A stretch of DNA of 7,474 nt from JAJKIP01 sp040509055 (lineage in GTDB: Bacteria; Bacteroidota; Bacteroidia; Chitinophagales; Chitinophagaceae). Positions 1 through 6,044 of the stretch are shown in pieces. The stretch lies in the NCBI GenBank assembly GCA_040509055.1, contig JBEVLT010000275.1:1-7474 (forward strand). Reading direction: 5' to 3'. The first letter of the stretch is position 1; each line of letters begins with the position of its first letter. The position numbers and the translations under genes were made by a program. The notes beneath the pieces are model-generated. The model did not search any database, had not been told where the DNA came from, and saw only the letters and a program-made list of their open reading frames with translations.

Positions 1-231
1 GAATTCGGCGGCAAGGCTGAAAATACCGGCTCCATCGAAGGACAGATCGCGCAGCTGACCGAGCGCATCAGCCAAATCAGCGGCCACCTGCAGCAAAACA
101 AAAAAGACTTCTCTACGCATCGCGGCCTGATGCAGCTTGTCGGCAAGCGCAAAAGCCTGCTGAACTACATGCAGAAGCACAACCTGACGGGCTATCGCCA
201 GCTGATCGAAAAACTTGGGCTCAGGAAATAA
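1..231 (+). CDS. rpsO: 30S ribosomal protein S15, C-terminal part (5' end outside window)
   Basis: This is a small-subunit ribosomal protein that binds 16S rRNA early in 30S assembly. The open frame enters at base 1 and stops at TAA 229-231, leaving 76 residues. Compared with the roughly 89-residue E. coli protein, about 13 N-terminal residues are missing because the window starts inside the gene. Visible S15 signatures are EFGGKAENTGS at the left edge (E. coli has EFGRDANDTGS), the helix around QIAQLTERI, HLQQNKKDFSTHRGL with the conserved H-K-D and RGL elements, KRKSLLNYM, and the terminal YRQLIEKLGLRK. The next gene is pnp, which matches the conserved rpsO-pnp order of many bacteria, although a hairpin separates them here. 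Identification is from recalled family sequence and is very secure. Confidence 0.97.
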   Translation, partial: EFGGKAENTGSIEGQIAQLTERISQISGHLQQNKKDFSTHRGLMQLVGKRKSLLNYMQKHNLTGYRQLIEKLGLRK

Positions 232-315
232 GACCTACTCACTTCTCTGAAGAGGCAGGAAAATTCTTTATCCGGGTTTCATTATTTGCGAAGCTGATAA
301 ATAAATAATCGTTTT

Positions 316-351
316 CCCAACTTCTTCGAAGATGTTGGGATTTCTGCTTTT
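316..351 (+). terminator. Probable intrinsic terminator after rpsO
   Basis: CCCAAC at 316-321 pairs with GTTGGG at 334-339. After one T/T mismatch (322/333), three more pairs (323-325 with 330-332) close a TCGA loop. A T-rich stretch with two interruptions follows (341-351). It lies 84 bases after the rpsO stop and 111 bases before pnp, so it probably ends the rpsO transcript and makes pnp at least partly independent. The interrupted T-tract makes termination strength uncertain. Confidence 0.6.
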
Positions 352-356
352 AGCCA

Positions 357-402
357 TGACCGGAATGAAAAGCACCCTGACCGGAACAGTGCAGCCCTGC
401 AC
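357..402 (+). repeat. Small repeat cluster upstream of pnp
   Basis: TGACCGGAA occurs twice, at 357-365 and 378-386, exactly 21 bases apart (about two helical turns). It is followed immediately by the inverted repeat GTGCAG (389-394) / CTGCAC (397-402) with a 2-base centre. The cluster lies 61 bases before the pnp start. It could be an operator or leader RNA structure, but short repeats like these also arise by chance, and no regulator is known from the sequence. Confidence 0.3.
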
Positions 403-462
403 AGAATAATTACAACTGTCTGAGCGCCGGATCCATCCGCCTCAGATATCAAATTTGAAACT

Positions 463-2814
463 ATGTTACAACAACCCATTCGTAAAACATTCGATATAGG
501 CGGAGGCCGTATGGTGACGATCGAGACCGGTCGTCTGGCCCGCCAGGCTGATGGCGCCGTTACGGTATCTCTCGGCAACTGTATGATACTTGCCACGGTG
601 GTGGCGAATAAAGAGGCCAAAGAAGGACAAAGCTTTTTCCCGCTTACGGTAGACTACCAGGAGAAATTTGCTGCGGCCGGCCGCATCCCCGGTTCTTTTT
701 TCAAAAGAGAGGCCCGGCTGAACGATTACGAGATATTAACCTCCCGGCTGATCGACCGGGCACTTCGCCCCCTGTTCCCGGACGATTATTTCTGCGAAGT
801 GCAGGTGCTGATATCGCTGATCTCCAGCGATCCTGAAGTGATGCCGGATGCGATGGCCTGCCTGGCAGCTTCGGCCGCCCTGGCTGTTTCCGATATTCCT
901 ATCAAAGAGATCATCTCCGAAGTGCGGGTGGGCCGAGTGAACGGTGAGTTCATCATCAACCCAAGCCGTACAGAACTGGAAGAGGCAGATATGGACTTCC
1001 TGATCGCTGCTACGGATAAGAACCTGATGATGGTGGAAGGCGAATCGAAGGAGTGCAGCGAAGCCGACCTGTGCCGGGCGCTGGAACTGGCCCATGAAGC
1101 CATCCGCATCCAGGTAAAAGCCCAGGAAGAGCTGAGAGATCTGGCCGGTGTAAAAGGCAAAAGAGACTATAAAAAACCGGAGCATGATGAGGCGCTGCGT
1201 GAGAAAATCACAGCATTTGCCGGGAAAAAAGTATACGAGGTAGCCAAAGGCACGCATGCCAAGCATGACCGCAGCGATAAATTCGATGCGATCAAGGAAG
1301 AGCTGATCGAGTTCCTGAAAAAAGACCTGAACCTGGCAGAAGGCGAAAGCCTGCCCGACCTGACCAAAAAGCTCGTCTCCACGTATTATGGCGATCTGCA
1401 GTATGATGTGGTGCGGGATATGATACTGGATGAAAAAGTGCGCCTGGACGGCCGCGACCTGGAAACCGTGCGCCCGCTGGATATGGAAGTGGATGTACTC
1501 CCTTCGCCCCACGGTGCTTCGCTGTTTACCAGGGGTGAAACCCAATCGCTTACCACGGTTACGTTAGGAACGCCCCTGGACGAGCTGCTGGTAGAAAGCG
1601 CTGCCAAATCCTATGATTCCAAATTTTTCCTGCACTATAATTTCCCCCCCTTCAGCACCGGCGAAGTGAAGATGATGAGAGGCCAGAGCCGCCGCGAAGT
1701 AGGACATGGCAACCTGGCCATGCGCTCGCTGAAGCAGATGATGCCGACCGGCGATTTTGCCTATACGGTGCGCGTGGTGAGCGATATCCTGGAGTCGAAC
1801 GGATCTTCTTCCATGGCCACGGTTTGTGCCGGTTCGCTGGCGCTGATGGATGCGGGTATTCCCATCCCCAAACACGTATCGGGCATTGCGATGGGGCTGA
1901 TCACCAAAGGCGACAAGTATGCGATCCTTAGCGATATCCTGGGCGACGAAGATCACCTGGGCGATATGGACTTTAAAGTGACCGGTACCAAAGATGGTAT
2001 CTGCGGCGTGCAGATGGACATCAAAGTAGACGGGCTGAAAATGGAAGTGATGCAGCAGGCGCTGGACCAGGCCCGCCGCGGACGCCTCCACATCCTGGAT
2101 GCGATGTACAAATGTATTCCTGAAGCCAGGGCCGAGGTGAAACCACATGCGCCGCGGATGATCAAACTGTATATCGATCGCGAGTTCATCGGTGCGGTGA
2201 TCGGGCCGGGTGGTAAAGTGATACAGGAAATGCAGCGCGAAACTGGCACGACCATCAATATCGAAGAAATAAACAACATGGGCGAGGTGAGCGTGTTTGG
2301 TGTAAATAAGGAAGGTGTACAGAAGGCCGAAGCATGGATCAAGGGCATCGTAGCCGTACCTGTAGTAGGCGATGTGTACGAGTCAACCGTGAAATCGATC
2401 ATGCCGTTCGGTGCATTCGTAGAGTTCATGCCGGGCAAACAAGGGCTGGTGCATATCAGCGAAGTAAGCTGGAAGCGCCTGGAGACACTGGATGGAGTGC
2501 TGAACGAAGGAGATAGGATAAAGGTGAAACTGATCGGTACGGATCCTAAAACAGGCAAATTCAAATTGTCGCGCAAGGCGCTGATCCCGCGGCCGGAAGG
2601 AAGGCCTGACGACCGGCCGGAAGGCAGGGGCGAGGGCAGACCGGGAAGAGGCGACCGATACGAAGGCCGGTCTGACAACAGGCATGAGGGACGACCGAGG
2701 TTTGAGCGGCCTGAAAGGCCTGACAGGCCCGAAAGGCAGGATCGCCCGGAAAGGCAGGACCGCCCGGAAAGATCCGAGCCGCAAACGCCGCCGGCACCTC
2801 CGCAGGAAGATTAA
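463..2814 (+). CDS. pnp: Polynucleotide phosphorylase (polyribonucleotide nucleotidyltransferase)
   Basis: This cytoplasmic 3'-to-5' exoribonuclease uses phosphate to release nucleoside diphosphates during RNA turnover; in other bacteria it can also join a degradosome. The 783 residues show the family order. The first RNase PH domain carries FKRE (80-83) and IDRALRPLFP (97-106). An all-helical linker follows, then the second RNase PH domain from about 325, with SSS at 448-450 where E. coli binds phosphate and D497, D503 and K505 matching the E. coli metal-site residues. A KH domain has GPGG at 581-584, and an S1 domain runs about 636-706. The core is near the usual 700-710 residues. A further tail of about 76 residues (708-783) is rich in R, P, E, D, G and Q. 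The ATG at 463 gives the normal N-terminus MLQQPIRKTFDIGG. No strong Shine-Dalgarno is seen. Confidence 0.98.
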   Translation: MLQQPIRKTFDIGGGRMVTIETGRLARQADGAVTVSLGNCMILATVVANKEAKEGQSFFPLTVDYQEKFAAAGRIPGSFFKREARLNDYEILTSRLIDRALRPLFPDDYFCEVQVLISLISSDPEVMPDAMACLAASAALAVSDIPIKEIISEVRVGRVNGEFIINPSRTELEEADMDFLIAATDKNLMMVEGESKECSEADLCRALELAHEAIRIQVKAQEELRDLAGVKGKRDYKKPEHDEALREKITAFAGKKVYEVAKGTHAKHDRSDKFDAIKEELIEFLKKDLNLAEGESLPDLTKKLVSTYYGDLQYDVVRDMILDEKVRLDGRDLETVRPLDMEVDVLPSPHGASLFTRGETQSLTTVTLGTPLDELLVESAAKSYDSKFFLHYNFPPFSTGEVKMMRGQSRREVGHGNLAMRSLKQMMPTGDFAYTVRVVSDILESNGSSSMATVCAGSLALMDAGIPIPKHVSGIAMGLITKGDKYAILSDILGDEDHLGDMDFKVTGTKDGICGVQMDIKVDGLKMEVMQQALDQARRGRLHILDAMYKCIPEARAEVKPHAPRMIKLYIDREFIGAVIGPGGKVIQEMQRETGTTINIEEINNMGEVSVFGVNKEGVQKAEAWIKGIVAVPVVGDVYESTVKSIMPFGAFVEFMPGKQGLVHISEVSWKRLETLDGVLNEGDRIKVKLIGTDPKTGKFKLSRKALIPRPEGRPDDRPEGRGEGRPGRGDRYEGRSDNRHEGRPRFERPERPDRPERQDRPERQDRPERSEPQTPPAPPQED
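2707..2778 (+). repeat. Four tandem 18-bp units coding the RPERxD repeats of the PNPase tail
   Basis: Four in-frame 18-bp units (2707-2724, 2725-2742, 2743-2760, 2761-2778) encode RPERPD, RPERQD, RPERQD and RPERSE, residues 749-772 of PNPase. The first three units match each other closely in DNA, for example CGCCCGGAAAGGCAGGAC at 2743-2760, and the fourth has diverged in its second half. Looser RPEGR/RPDDR-like copies lie before them from about residue 709. The pattern suggests growth by slippage or unequal exchange, so copy number may differ between relatives. Confidence 0.85.
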
Positions 2815-2836
2815 CCGGACCCGCATTATATCATTT

Positions 2837-2866
2837 AATAACCCCTTTACCGGGGTTATTTTATTT
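2837..2866 (+). terminator. Strong intrinsic terminator after pnp
   Basis: AATAACCCC (2837-2845) pairs perfectly with GGGGTTATT (2852-2860) around a 6-base loop, and TTATTT follows (2861-2866). The hairpin begins 22 bases after the pnp stop. It ends only 19 bases before the prmA start codon, so it also lies at the very front of prmA. Confidence 0.8.
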
Positions 2867-2879
2867 ACCACCACAGGCT

Positions 2880-3695
2880 ATGACGTATATCCAGCTTATT
2901 TTTCCGGCTATTTCGCCCGACCAGTCGGACATGCTTATCGCTGCCCTTAGCGAGGCCGGTTTTGAGGGTTTTGAAGAAGAGGCTTCCTCGCTGAAGGCCT
3001 TTGTTGCCGCTGCTGCGTATGACGAGGCGGCCGTGCAGGCCATTGCCGGGCGGCTGGCTGTACGCTTTACCCAAACAACGATCGGCGAAACCAACTGGAA
3101 CCAGGTGTGGGAGTCGAACTTTTCGCCGGTAGTGGTGGAGGATTTTGTGGCCATCCGCGCCGGTTTTCATGCCCCGTTCGGCACCGGCGTGGGACACGAG
3201 ATCGTGATCACGCCCAAAATGAGCTTTGGCACCGGGCACCATGCCACTACCTGGATGATGATCCGGCAGATGAAGGAAATCGATTTTGACGGCAAATCCG
3301 TTTTCGATTTCGGCACCGGCACCGGTATCCTGGCTATCCTTGCCGCCAGGCTGGGCGCCCGCCGGGTAGTAGCCATCGATCACGACGAATGGAGCATTGA
3401 AAACTCCCGGGAAAATATTCTACAGAACCAGGCTGCGGGAGTGGAAATAAGACAGGCGGATACGGCGCGGCTGAACGAACAGTTTGAGGTGATCCTGGCC
3501 AATATCAATAAGAACGTGATCCTCGACAACCTGGCGGTGCTGGCCGGACAGCTGGCTCCCGGCGGCATATTGCTGCTCAGCGGCCTGCTGGCAACCGACG
3601 AGCCGGACATGCTGGAGGCCACAAAAAAACAGGGGTTGGAACTGATACTCACCACGGTGCGCAACAACTGGCTTTGCATGAAGCTAACCTGTTAA
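2880..3695 (+). CDS. prmA: Ribosomal protein L11 methyltransferase
   Basis: This cytoplasmic S-adenosylmethionine-dependent enzyme methylates ribosomal protein L11 (lysine trimethylation in E. coli). The 271-residue protein has an N-terminal substrate-recognition domain and a C-terminal class I methyltransferase domain. Key signatures are the PrmA-typical FGTGHHATT at 116-124, SAM-binding motif I DFGTGTG at 143-149, the acidic end of the next strand at VVAIDHD, and LANIN at 206-210, the PrmA form of motif IV. It is slightly shorter than the 293-residue E. coli protein, as is common in Bacteroidota. The ATG at 2880 gives the expected N-terminus MTYIQL. It follows the pnp terminator by 13 bases, leaving little space for its own promoter. 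Transcription may come from read-through or from a promoter inside the pnp 3' end (inference). Confidence 0.94.
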   Translation: MTYIQLIFPAISPDQSDMLIAALSEAGFEGFEEEASSLKAFVAAAAYDEAAVQAIAGRLAVRFTQTTIGETNWNQVWESNFSPVVVEDFVAIRAGFHAPFGTGVGHEIVITPKMSFGTGHHATTWMMIRQMKEIDFDGKSVFDFGTGTGILAILAARLGARRVVAIDHDEWSIENSRENILQNQAAGVEIRQADTARLNEQFEVILANINKNVILDNLAVLAGQLAPGGILLLSGLLATDEPDMLEATKKQGLELILTTVRNNWLCMKLTC

Positions 3696-3716
3696 AACTG
3701 CGTATGTTAATTTAAC

Positions 3717-3747
3717 GTTACCACGAACGGTTTTTTCGCTATTTTTG
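3717..3747 (+). promoter_or_regulatory. Bacteroidota-type promoter candidate for plsY
   Basis: TATTTTTG at 3740-3747 matches the Bacteroidota -7 element TAnnTTTG exactly. A weak -33 match, GTTA at 3717-3720, lies 19 bases upstream. The site is 28 bases before the plsY ATG, implying a short leader. The -7 match is seen directly; promoter activity is inferred. Confidence 0.5.
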
Positions 3748-3774
3748 TGATCCCAACCCAACCCCCAGCATTCT

Positions 3775-4434
3775 ATGAATGAGCTGTTGCTCGTAGTATT
3801 GGCGTACCTGATTGGCAGCATTCCTACTTCGGTGTGGGTAAGCCGCCATTTCTTCGACTTCGATATCCGCGACTATGGTAGCGGTAATGCCGGGGCTACC
3901 AATACCTACCGCATCCTGGGCCCTAAATGGGGTACCATCGTGATGCTGGCGGATATGCTCAAGGGCATCGCGGCCGTAAAGCTGGCCCTGTTGCTCCCCG
4001 AATACGCCGATACCCCCATTCGCTTTGTCAACCTGCAGATCATTATCGGACTGGCAGCCGTAACCGGCCACGTTTTCCCGATCTGGGCCGATTTCAGGGG
4101 TGGAAAGGGTGTAGCCACATTATTCGGACTGGTGCTTGGGATTTCGCCGCTTACAGCAGTATGCTGTTCCGGCGTGTTCCTGCTGGTATTGTACCTCACC
4201 CGTTTTGTATCACTGAGTTCCATCCTTGCCAGCGTTGCTTTCCCTGTTTTCATTCTTATCATCTTCAATGTGGATAACCATATCTACCGCGTTTTTGCCA
4301 TTGCTGTAGCATTGATGGTCATCCTGACCCACCAGAAAAATATCGGTCGCCTGCTGAAGGGGTGCGAAAGCAAAGTGCCGATCCTGAAACACCGCGACCG
4401 GCGGCGCCAGCGGAGGCGGGAAAACATTTCCTGA
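3775..4434 (+). CDS. plsY: Acyl-phosphate:glycerol-3-phosphate acyltransferase PlsY
   Basis: PlsY is an integral inner-membrane enzyme that transfers an acyl group from acyl-phosphate to glycerol 3-phosphate, making lysophosphatidic acid, the first step of phospholipid synthesis. All three conserved cytoplasmic-loop motifs are present: GSIPTS at 14-19, GSGNAGATNTYR at 35-46, and GHVFPIWADFRGGKG at 98-112. Hydrophobic segments occur at about 3-22, 50-73, 86-105, 117-140, 142-165 and 170-184, in line with a multi-pass protein. Length (219 residues) is normal to slightly long. The C-terminus ends in a strongly basic stretch (HRDRRRQRRR) likely to face the cytoplasm. The ATG at 3775 starts directly in the first membrane segment, as in the family, and an exact TAnnTTTG element lies upstream. 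Confidence 0.97.
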   Translation: MNELLLVVLAYLIGSIPTSVWVSRHFFDFDIRDYGSGNAGATNTYRILGPKWGTIVMLADMLKGIAAVKLALLLPEYADTPIRFVNLQIIIGLAAVTGHVFPIWADFRGGKGVATLFGLVLGISPLTAVCCSGVFLLVLYLTRFVSLSSILASVAFPVFILIIFNVDNHIYRVFAIAVALMVILTHQKNIGRLLKGCESKVPILKHRDRRRQRRRENIS

Positions 4435-4528
4435 ATCATTCCTCTATCCCCGGCCTTTCTGAAGAAAATACAGCCTGCTGTTCTTATTTGGTACAATGAT
4501 TGAATCCCTGATAAGAAAAAATATCATC

Positions 4529-5338
4529 ATGCGTATATTTCTTTCGCTTATTGCTGCCACCAGTTTGTTCGTCGCCTGTACCAAGAATCCCATTACAGGC
4601 CGCAGCCAGGCCAAGTTGCTGCCGGAGTCGGAGCTGCAATCCATGGCTGTGTCGGAATACCAGACATTTTTATCGCAAAACAAGGTGGTGAATTCCGGTA
4701 GCAACCGGGATGCCGAAATGGTAAAAAGGGTAGGGCAGCGCATTGTCCGCGCCGTGCAGGATTTTTATGCGCAAAAAGGCCGCTCTGCCGACCTGGCCGG
4801 CTACCAGTGGGAGTATAACCTGGTGGATAACAAAGAAGCCAATGCCTGGTGCATGCCGGGAGGTAAAATCGTAGTCTATACCGGTATTTTACCCATTACC
4901 CAGAACGAAGCGGCGCTGGCTGCCGTGATGGGGCACGAGGTATCGCATGCCATCTTCAACCATGGTAATGAACGAATGAGCCAGGGGCTGATCCAGCAGG
5001 GTCTGGGCGCAGGGTTGAGCATTGCCCTGGCCAGTAAGCCGGCTGCCACGCAAAACCTGTTTATGACCGCCTACGGGCTGGGCAGCCAGGTAGGCGTATT
5101 GCTGCCTTTTTCCCGCAAGCATGAGCTGGAAGCAGACCATTACGGGCTGATCTTTGCCGCCATGGCCGGTTATAATCCACAGGAAGCCATTAACTTGTGG
5201 CAGCGTATGGAAACTGCCTCGAACGGCCAGAAGCCGCCTGAATTCCTGAGCACACACCCCAGCGAAGGTCGCCGCATCGATGAATTGAAAAAATACATGC
5301 CTGAGGCCCTGAAATACTACCGCCCTGTAGGCAACTGA
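4529..5338 (+). CDS. M48-family zinc metalloprotease, probable lipoprotein (BepA/LoiP-like)
   Basis: This is a predicted envelope protease of peptidase family M48; relatives such as LoiP and BepA act in outer-membrane or periplasmic protein quality control. I choose the ATG at 4529 (269 residues) because it opens a clean signal peptide, MRIFLSLIAATSLFVAC, with the likely lipidated Cys at 17. An in-frame ATG at 4496 would add 11 residues before it. The Cys is followed by TKNPITGRSQ, the usual start of mature M48 lipoproteins. The zinc site is visible as HEVSH at 136-140 and ELEAD at 199-203, where E199 is the expected third ligand. The C-terminal STHPSEGRRI block is also typical. The gene starts 94 bases after plsY with no clear promoter between, so co-transcription with plsY is possible. 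A strong terminator follows. The exact substrate is unknown. Confidence 0.93.
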   Translation: MRIFLSLIAATSLFVACTKNPITGRSQAKLLPESELQSMAVSEYQTFLSQNKVVNSGSNRDAEMVKRVGQRIVRAVQDFYAQKGRSADLAGYQWEYNLVDNKEANAWCMPGGKIVVYTGILPITQNEAALAAVMGHEVSHAIFNHGNERMSQGLIQQGLGAGLSIALASKPAATQNLFMTAYGLGSQVGVLLPFSRKHELEADHYGLIFAAMAGYNPQEAINLWQRMETASNGQKPPEFLSTHPSEGRRIDELKKYMPEALKYYRPVGN

Positions 5339-5363
5339 TTTTATAATCTTGATTTGATACAAC

Positions 5364-5402
5364 AAATCCCGTCCAAACGCAGTCTGGACGGGATTTTCTT
5401 TA
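5364..5402 (+). terminator. Strong intrinsic terminator after the M48 protease gene
   Basis: A perfect 12-bp stem (5364-5375 with 5385-5396) encloses a 9-base loop and is followed by a T-rich stretch, TTCTTTAT. It starts 26 bases after the protease stop codon. The left arm begins with AAA, so the stem could also terminate transcription from the opposite strand, though no minus-strand gene lies nearby. Confidence 0.88.
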
Positions 5403-5432
5403 TGTTAAAGCAATGTTGTCGCGTGTTTTTCC

Positions 5433-5440
5433 TACCTTTG
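5433..5440 (+). promoter_or_regulatory. Bacteroidota-type promoter -7 element for the DUF3052-like gene
   Basis: TACCTTTG matches TAnnTTTG exactly. It lies 30 bases after the upstream terminator and 78 bases before the chosen start at 5519. No good -33 element is seen at the expected spacing: the nearest TTG is about 14 bases upstream, which is too close. Its position between a terminator and a gene supports the call, but function is inferred. Confidence 0.45.
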
Positions 5441-5451
5441 CCATCCTGCAA

Positions 5452-5538
5452 ATGCAACCCCGTGACCCAGGCACCAGGCGGGTACAGGTCCGGGAAACCC
5501 CTAAAATTGCTTCAAAGTATGTCACAAACCGTTTTTGA
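5452..5538 (+). other. Possible small upstream ORF overlapping the DUF3052-like start
   Basis: An ATG at 5452 opens a 28-codon frame (starting MQPRDPGTRR and ending KYVTNRF) that stops at TGA 5536-5538. It crosses the ATG at 5519 in a different frame (+1 offset). It lies just downstream of the promoter candidate, so it would be the first start codon on that transcript. It could be a translated leader that affects initiation at 5519, or chance. There is no ribosome-binding or conservation evidence. Confidence 0.2.
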
Positions 5539-5959
5539 AAAATTACAACTGGCAGACGAGAAGAATCTTTTAATTCAGGGTTTGCCTTCTTCTATCGAAA
5601 AGCAATTCAGCAAGCTATCTTTCGCCAAAAACATGACCCCGCTTTTGAAAAGCAGGAAAATCGATTTCGCGCTGGTGTTCGCCGTTAATGAAAACCAGCT
5701 GAACGGAATTTTGGGCGATGTGATGCCTTCACTGAAAGAGGGCTCGAAATTCTGGGTAGCGTATCCTAAAACCACCTCCAAAATTGCCACCGACCTGAAC
5801 CGCGATTGCAGCTGGAACAAGCTGACCTGCGCCGGGTACGAAAGCATCGAGCGGATCGAGCTGGATCATGTATGGAGCGCGATGCGCTTCGTGGCTGCGG
5901 AAAGTGTTGTTGTCGAAATTCCGGTATCCCGGAAACGCCAGGCGGCATTCGCCAACTGA
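5519..5959 (+). CDS. DUF3052-like conserved protein of unknown function
   Basis: This is a 146-residue soluble protein with no signal peptide or membrane segment. It resembles the DUF3052 family, best known from actinobacteria. The recognisable part is a strand-like IDFALVFAV (48-56), then FWVAYPKTTSKIATDL (78-93), matching the family's LWVAWPKK.SG..TDL block, and finally a terminal VWSAMRFV (118-125), matching its TWSGLRFV. Biochemical function is unknown. The ATG at 5519 is preferred. Extending the frame upstream, to a TTG at 5354 or an ATG at 5402, would place coding sequence across a strong terminator and a promoter-like site, and the added residues look non-conserved. The gene seems to be a single-gene unit, with its own promoter-like element and terminators on both sides. 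The family link is from memory of motifs and needs a profile search. Confidence 0.75.
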   Translation: MSQTVFEKLQLADEKNLLIQGLPSSIEKQFSKLSFAKNMTPLLKSRKIDFALVFAVNENQLNGILGDVMPSLKEGSKFWVAYPKTTSKIATDLNRDCSWNKLTCAGYESIERIELDHVWSAMRFVAAESVVVEIPVSRKRQAAFAN

Positions 5960-5981
5960 TTTTATTACAATTATTTTCTTC

Positions 5982-6016
5982 AAAGGTTTGCATCAAAAAT
6001 GCAAACCTTTTTCTTT
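5982..6016 (+). terminator. Strong intrinsic terminator after the DUF3052-like gene
   Basis: AAAGGTTTGCAT (5982-5993) pairs perfectly over 12 bp with ATGCAAACCTTT (5999-6010) around a 5-base loop, CAAAA. TTCTTT follows. It lies 22 bases after the stop codon. The A-rich left flank means it could act in both directions. Confidence 0.88.
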
Positions 6017-6018
6017 GC

Positions 6019-6026
6019 TACTTTTC
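6019..6026 (+). promoter_or_regulatory. Weak -7-like element before the CYTH gene
   Basis: TACTTTTC differs from TAnnTTTG at the last base only. It sits between the preceding terminator and the ATG at 6045, where a promoter for the CYTH-Uma2 pair would be expected. No clear -33 element is visible, so this is tentative. Confidence 0.25.
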
Positions 6027-6044
6027 GCCTGTAAAGCCTAAACA

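Noticed and set aside
1..6. GAATTC at the first base as a sign of a cloning junction
   Set aside because: It encodes Glu-Phe at the position where S15 normally has EF, so it is native coding sequence.
736..2678. Long open frames on the minus strand inside pnp (for example 736-1545, 1564-2148, 1953-2678)
   Set aside because: They are shadows of a strongly recognised coding frame in GC-rich DNA, they show no family resemblance, and they would need antisense genes across the whole PNPase core.
2707..2778. Tandem repeat as a CRISPR-like array
   Set aside because: The units are 18 bp, contiguous with no spacers, and in frame within pnp, so this is a protein-coding repeat.
2684..2950. Plus-strand 88-residue frame overlapping the pnp 3' end and prmA start
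   Set aside because: It is a shifted reading of the PNPase repeat tail, runs through the terminator, and matches no family I recognise.
5354..5518. N-terminal extension of the DUF3052-like gene to the TTG at 5354 or ATG at 5402
   Set aside because: The extension runs through a perfect 12-bp terminator stem and a -7 promoter match, and its residues look random and Cys-rich. The ATG at 5519 gives a compact protein.
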